A stretch of 64,000 bases of DNA, from assembly GCA_965217685.1 (NCBI GenBank), contig CBDCIZ010000003.1, forward strand, positions 4,030,001-4,094,000. Direction: 5' to 3'. The notes under the pieces are model-generated. The model made no database searches and had not been told where the DNA came from. It saw only the letters and a program-made list of their open reading frames with translations. Shown here in pieces: positions 60,804 through 64,000 of this stretch (the stretch's first letter is position 1; every line of letters starts with the position of its first letter). The translations under genes and the position numbers were made by a program. The stretch is from Aurantimonas sp965217685. Lineage in GTDB: Bacteria; Pseudomonadota; Alphaproteobacteria; Rhizobiales; Rhizobiaceae.

Positions 60804-62020
60804 GCGGCGGACGCTTTTTCCTCCTCCTCATCGTCCTCGTTGGGCTTCTTGGCCGCCACCGAGAGGAAGTCGCCGAATGCCGACAGCGGCTCGATGTAGC
60901 TGGCGAAGACTTTGATCGCGACCATCACCGGTACGGCCAGGAACATGCCGACGACACCCCAGATCCAGCCCCAGAAGGCGACCGACAGGAAAACCGCCGC
61001 GGCGTTCATCTCGAGGCGCCGACCGACGATCAAAGGCGTGACGAACTGTCCCTCGACCGTGGTGCAGGCAAGGTACAGCAGCACCGGGACCAGCGCGTTG
61101 GAAAGACTGCCGAATTCCGCCAGCGCGATGACGCCGACGAGCGCCATGCCGACCAGCGAGCCGATATAGGGGATGAAATTCAACAGCGTCGCCAACGCGC
61201 CGAAGATCACCGGCGTCGGCATATTCACCCACCAGAGCAGCGAACCGACGGCGATACCGAGACAACAGTTGATAACGGTGATGGTGAAGAGATAGCGCGA
61301 CAATTCGCGCTCTATGTCATGGGCGATGTGAAGCGCGAGCTTCTTGTCGGAGAGCGTCGGCATCGCACGAACAAGCTTCTGGAAGAACAGATCGCCCGAA
61401 GCCAGCAGGAAGAACAGGAAAACCAGCGAGAAGCCGATCGACGCCAGCATCTGCGGAACCATGGCCGTGGCGTTGTCGAACAGGCCGGGATTTTTGACGA
61501 CAACCTCTTTCGGGCTGTCCGGGTCCGACGGGTTGCCGTTTTCCTTGTCGACCCTCTCCCCGACCGTTTTCTGCGCGGTCTGCAGGCGCTCGAACCGCGA
61601 CTGCACCGCTGCCAGCTGCTGCTCGACGGCTCCGACATATTTCGGCGCGTTGTTGACGATGTTCGTGAGCGGATCGCTGAGCATGTAGAAGCCGAACGTC
61701 ATTGTGAGCATCGTTCCGAACACCAGAACGAGCGCCGTGACGGGCTCCCATATCTTCAGCCGGCGCCGCCCGAAACGCACGATCGGACTCATCACCAGAG
61801 CAAAAAGCAGCGAGATGATGACGGGAAGCACGAAGCTGGCGGCCATGTAGAGCGCGCCGAACATCATCAAAACAAAAATGCCGATGACGGCCCAGCGGGG
61901 CCCGGTCTCGAAGGTCTGGCGGTTGATCAGTCCGATCGTCGGCGACATCACGGTTGCGCGCTTTTCGACCTTCGACGGAACCGACGGATCGAAAGGTCCA
62001 GCTGACGCGCTTTCGGGCAA
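60800..62020 (-). CDS. AI-2E family transporter
   Basis: The 406-aa product has about eight membrane segments in the AI-2E family order: a short first block (WAVIGIFVLMMFGALYMAAS), a pair near residues 70-110, a long soluble helical loop (about 125-190), and a cluster of segments in the second half containing LNFIPYIGSLVGMALVG and VEGQFVTPLIVGRRLEM. Members are thought to be ion or metabolite exporters; the AI-2 role is not general. The start is TTG at 62020, with AAGGAA 8 nt upstream; an ATG at 61948 has no good ribosome binding site. The acidic tail NEDDEEEEKASAA ends the protein. Confidence 0.87.
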   Translation of the reverse strand: MPESASAGPFDPSVPSKVEKRATVMSPTIGLINRQTFETGPRWAVIGIFVLMMFGALYMAASFVLPVIISLLFALVMSPIVRFGRRRLKIWEPVTALVLVFGTMLTMTFGFYMLSDPLTNIVNNAPKYVGAVEQQLAAVQSRFERLQTAQKTVGERVDKENGNPSDPDSPKEVVVKNPGLFDNATAMVPQMLASIGFSLVFLFFLLASGDLFFQKLVRAMPTLSDKKLALHIAHDIERELSRYLFTITVINCCLGIAVGSLLWWVNMPTPVIFGALATLLNFIPYIGSLVGMALVGVIALAEFGSLSNALVPVLLYLACTTVEGQFVTPLIVGRRLEMNAAAVFLSVAFWGWIWGVVGMFLAVPVMVAIKVFASYIEPLSAFGDFLSVAAKKPNEDDEEEEKASAA

Positions 62021-62359
62021 GATCCATGTTCCTTATGTTCCGGCGACATAACGAAAAGGTGTAGGTCGATGTTCCGCTGAACAATGCGCGAAAACCAGTC
62101 GCGCGATCCGACCGGTCGAGACCGGCTCACAACCGGCTTGCAAGGGGTCAAGGGTTGCCCATCCCCTTCCCTGATCTGCAACGCCGATCAAATCCCGGCC
62201 TTGCGACAGCCGACAGCCGCAGCATCAATCACGTCGGCTTTCCAGATCGCTTCCGGACAAGCAAATGGCCGGACAAGCCACGCATATCCGGCCATCGAAA
62301 CAGCATATGAAACGCCATCCGTCGATCAAAACGGATCGCGGGTCCGCGACGCCCTCAGG
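62021..62359. other. Gap between the aap genes and the AI-2E family gene
   Basis: This 339-bp region should contain the promoter of the AI-2E family gene and the end of the aap transcript. An 8-bp inverted repeat (62265-62272 and 62288-62295) followed on the minus strand by TTTGC is a possible terminator. I see no further gene. Confidence 0.5.
62265..62295 (-). terminator. Possible terminator after aapP
   Basis: ATGGCCGG and CCGGCCAT form an 8-bp stem with a 15-nt loop, 65 bp beyond the aapP stop on the minus strand. The T-tail is short, so the call is tentative. Confidence 0.4.
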
Positions 62360-63154
62360 TCAGTGCAGGATCTGCGAAAGGAACAGCTTGGTACGCTCGT
62401 GCTGCGGGTTGGTAAAGAACGGCTCGGGCTCGTTCTGCTCGACGATCTGGCCCGCGTCCATGAAGATGACGCGGTTGGCGACCTGACGCGCGAAGCCCAT
62501 TTCGTGCGTCACGCACAGCATGGTCATCCCCTCTTCCGCGAGCCCGACCATGACGTCGAGCACCTCCTTGATCATTTCGGGATCGAGAGCCGAGGTCGGC
62601 TCGTCGAACAGCATGATCTTCGGCGACATGCAGAGCGAACGGGCGATGGCGACGCGCTGCTGCTGGCCGCCCGAAAGCTGGCCAGGATATTTGTTGGCCT
62701 GCTCGGGAATCTTGACGCGGCTGAGATAGTGCATCGCGACTTCCTCGGCCTTCTTCTTGGGCATCTTGCGAACCCAGATCGGCGCCAGCGTGCAGTTCTC
62801 GAGAATGGTCAGGTGCGGAAAGAGGTTGAAGTGCTGGAACACCATGCCGACCTCGCGGCGCACCTCGTCGATCTTCTTCAAGTCGTTGGTGAGCTCGATG
62901 TCGTCGACGGAGATCGATCCCTTCTGGTGCTCCTCCAGCCGGTTGATGCAGCGGATCATCGTCGATTTGCCTGAGCCGGAGGGCCCGCAGATGACGATGC
63001 GCTCGCCGCGGCGGACGGTCAGATTGATGTCTCGAAGAACGTGGAATTCCCCATACCATTTGTTGACGCCCAGAAGCTCGACGGCGATCTCGTCGGAGAC
63101 CTTCATCTTGCTCACCGGGGGCGAAGCGGGTTGGGTTTCGGTATCGACAGCCAT
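62360..63154 (-). CDS. aapP: Amino-acid ABC transporter ATP-binding protein
   Basis: The 264-aa product is the ATPase of a polar amino-acid importer (GlnQ/HisP group). Walker A is GPSGSGKST (57-65), the Q-loop region reads VFQHFNLFPHLTILEN, the signature is LSGGQQQRVAIARSL, Walker B is IMLFDEPTSALDPE, and the H-loop is CVTHEMGFAR. The ATG at 63154 has AAGGA 8 nt upstream. It lies 11 bp after a permease gene of AapM type, so by gene order it is probably AapP of the general L-amino-acid permease AapJQMP, with aapJ, aapQ and most of aapM beyond the window. BztD is the Rhodobacter equivalent name. Confidence 0.92.
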   Translation of the reverse strand: MAVDTETQPASPPVSKMKVSDEIAVELLGVNKWYGEFHVLRDINLTVRRGERIVICGPSGSGKSTMIRCINRLEEHQKGSISVDDIELTNDLKKIDEVRREVGMVFQHFNLFPHLTILENCTLAPIWVRKMPKKKAEEVAMHYLSRVKIPEQANKYPGQLSGGQQQRVAIARSLCMSPKIMLFDEPTSALDPEMIKEVLDVMVGLAEEGMTMLCVTHEMGFARQVANRVIFMDAGQIVEQNEPEPFFTNPQHERTKLFLSQILH

Positions 63155-63165
63155 AGGGAAATCCT

Positions 63166-64000
63166 TCAGCGTTTGTGTCCGGTGTCCAGGCGGCGCTCGG
63201 TGTAGATCGAGTAGCGCGACATGGAAAAACAGAAGAGCCAGTAGATGAAAGCGGCGAAGACGAGGCCGGTCGCCGGCGTCGATGGCGTGATCCAGCTCGG
63301 ATCGTTGAAGCCGCGTCGGACCGTCCCCAGAAGATCGGCAAGGCCGATGATGTAGACGAGGCTGGTGTCCTTGAAGAGCCCGATGAAGGTGTTGACGATG
63401 CCCGGGATCACCAGCGTCAGCGCCTGCGGCAGAATGATCATCCGCATCTTCTGCCAATAGGTCAGCGCCATCGCGTCGGCGCCCTCGTACTGGCCTTTCG
63501 GGATCGCCTGCAGGCCGCCGCGAACGACCTCGGCCATGTAGGCGGCGGAGAACAGCGCGACGCCGACCAAAGCACGCAGGAGCTGATTGAAGTTGACGCC
63601 CTCCGGCAGAAACAGCGGCAACATGAAGTTCGCCATAAACAGGACGGTAATCAGCGGCACGCCGCGCCAGAACTCGATGAAGACGACGCAGACGAGCTTG
63701 ACGGCGGGCATCTGCGAGCGCCGACCGAGGGCAAGCAGGATGCCGAGCGGCAGGGACGCGGCGATGCCGGCCATCGAAACGACCAGCGTAACGAGAATAC
63801 CACCCCAAAGATTGGTCGGCACCGCTTCGATGCCGAAATTGGCGCTGAGCGTCGCAATAAGTGCGACCACCACGATCGTCGGCATGAACAGACCGAACAA
63901 TCCCGCGCCCTCGCCGCGCGACAAGAAGCCGGTGACGATGGACAGGATGATCGCGCCGACCGATGCGAGGAACGAAACAAGGGTCAGTGGCGACCAGCGA
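63166..64000 (-). CDS. aapM: Amino-acid ABC transporter permease, C-terminal part (5' end outside window)
   Basis: The frame is open to the right edge (first visible residues RWSPLTLVSFLASVGAII), so the start is missing. About 277 residues are present with roughly six membrane segments and the permease EAA-like loop VVRGGLQAIPKGQYEGADAM followed by LPQALTLVIPGIVNTFIGL. The extra N-terminal membrane segments before the core fold match the long AapM/BztC-type permeases rather than short HisM types. It forms the membrane channel with AapQ and is energised by AapP, encoded 11 bp downstream. Confidence 0.88.
   Translation of the reverse strand, partial: RWSPLTLVSFLASVGAIILSIVTGFLSRGEGAGLFGLFMPTIVVVALIATLSANFGIEAVPTNLWGGILVTLVVSMAGIAASLPLGILLALGRRSQMPAVKLVCVVFIEFWRGVPLITVLFMANFMLPLFLPEGVNFNQLLRALVGVALFSAAYMAEVVRGGLQAIPKGQYEGADAMALTYWQKMRMIILPQALTLVIPGIVNTFIGLFKDTSLVYIIGLADLLGTVRRGFNDPSWITPSTPATGLVFAAFIYWLFCFSMSRYSIYTERRLDTGHKR

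Overview
The window is about 64 kb of GC-rich chromosomal DNA from an alphaproteobacterium, most likely order Hyphomicrobiales (Rhizobiales). The evidence is gene content and order: divK-pleD, the gatC/gatA and gatB loci with NDUFA12- and DUF2155-type genes, comEC/gltX/gltA, the eukaryote-like complex I accessory proteins (NDUFA12, NDUFS6-type zinc finger), DUF3126, DUF3572 and an Aap-type amino-acid transporter. The family is not certain; Aurantimonadaceae or a relative is a guess. I saw no rRNA, tRNA, insertion sequence, prophage or CRISPR array, so this looks like core chromosome rather than an island.

Layout. 1-3.4 kb: end of a DsbA-like gene, then accB-accC-aat. 3.3-9.3 kb, minus strand: DUF2155, NDUFA12, GNAT, gatB, and the tightly overlapped gatC-GNAT-gatA-small gene operon. 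9.4-18 kb: UPF0173 hydrolase, ruvX, two membrane genes, aidB-like acyl-CoA dehydrogenase, then pyrB-pyrC-plsY-dprA. 18-26 kb: topA-rnr-DUF983-NUDIX-MFS and rpmG. 26.7-28.4 kb: pleD and divK. 28.5-35 kb: DUF3572, a HAD-like gene, dinB, dnaE, and a tiny gene behind a LexA-type promoter. 35-43.4 kb: an ABC-F ATPase, a membrane gene behind a PHO-box-like site, comEC, gltX, gltA. 43.8-50.9 kb: thrS, NUDIX, yidD, an IscU-like scaffold, folE, hisI, patatin, CBS and rhomboid genes. 51-58 kb: a candidate sRNA, PilZ, a LapG-like protease, DUF3126, cysE, two alpha/beta hydrolases, a zinc finger and an FAD monooxygenase. 58.4-64 kb: a large OmpA-like protein, an AI-2E family protein, aapP and part of aapM.

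How the genes work together. Most are housekeeping: malonyl-CoA synthesis, pyrimidine synthesis, phospholipid synthesis, tRNA charging by amidotransfer or direct ligation, replication and topology, DNA uptake (DprA, ComEC) and damage tolerance (DinB). DivK and PleD are cell-cycle and c-di-GMP regulators; PilZ and LapG-like genes elsewhere could act downstream of c-di-GMP.

The most novel-looking item is a 28-codon hydrophobic peptide gene at 34869-34955 (minus). It has a consensus ribosome binding site and a TTGACA promoter whose spacer carries a perfect GTTC-N7-GTTC box, the alphaproteobacterial LexA operator. It resembles in design the SOS-induced membrane peptides SidA of Caulobacter and TisB of E. 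coli. Other items of note are a near-perfect PHO box before an unknown membrane protein, a perfect 18-bp inverted repeat inside gltX built on rare leucine codons, an FAD monooxygenase whose only suitable start codon is CTG, a PyrC-like protein lacking its metal ligands, and a minus-strand sRNA candidate with a strong terminator.
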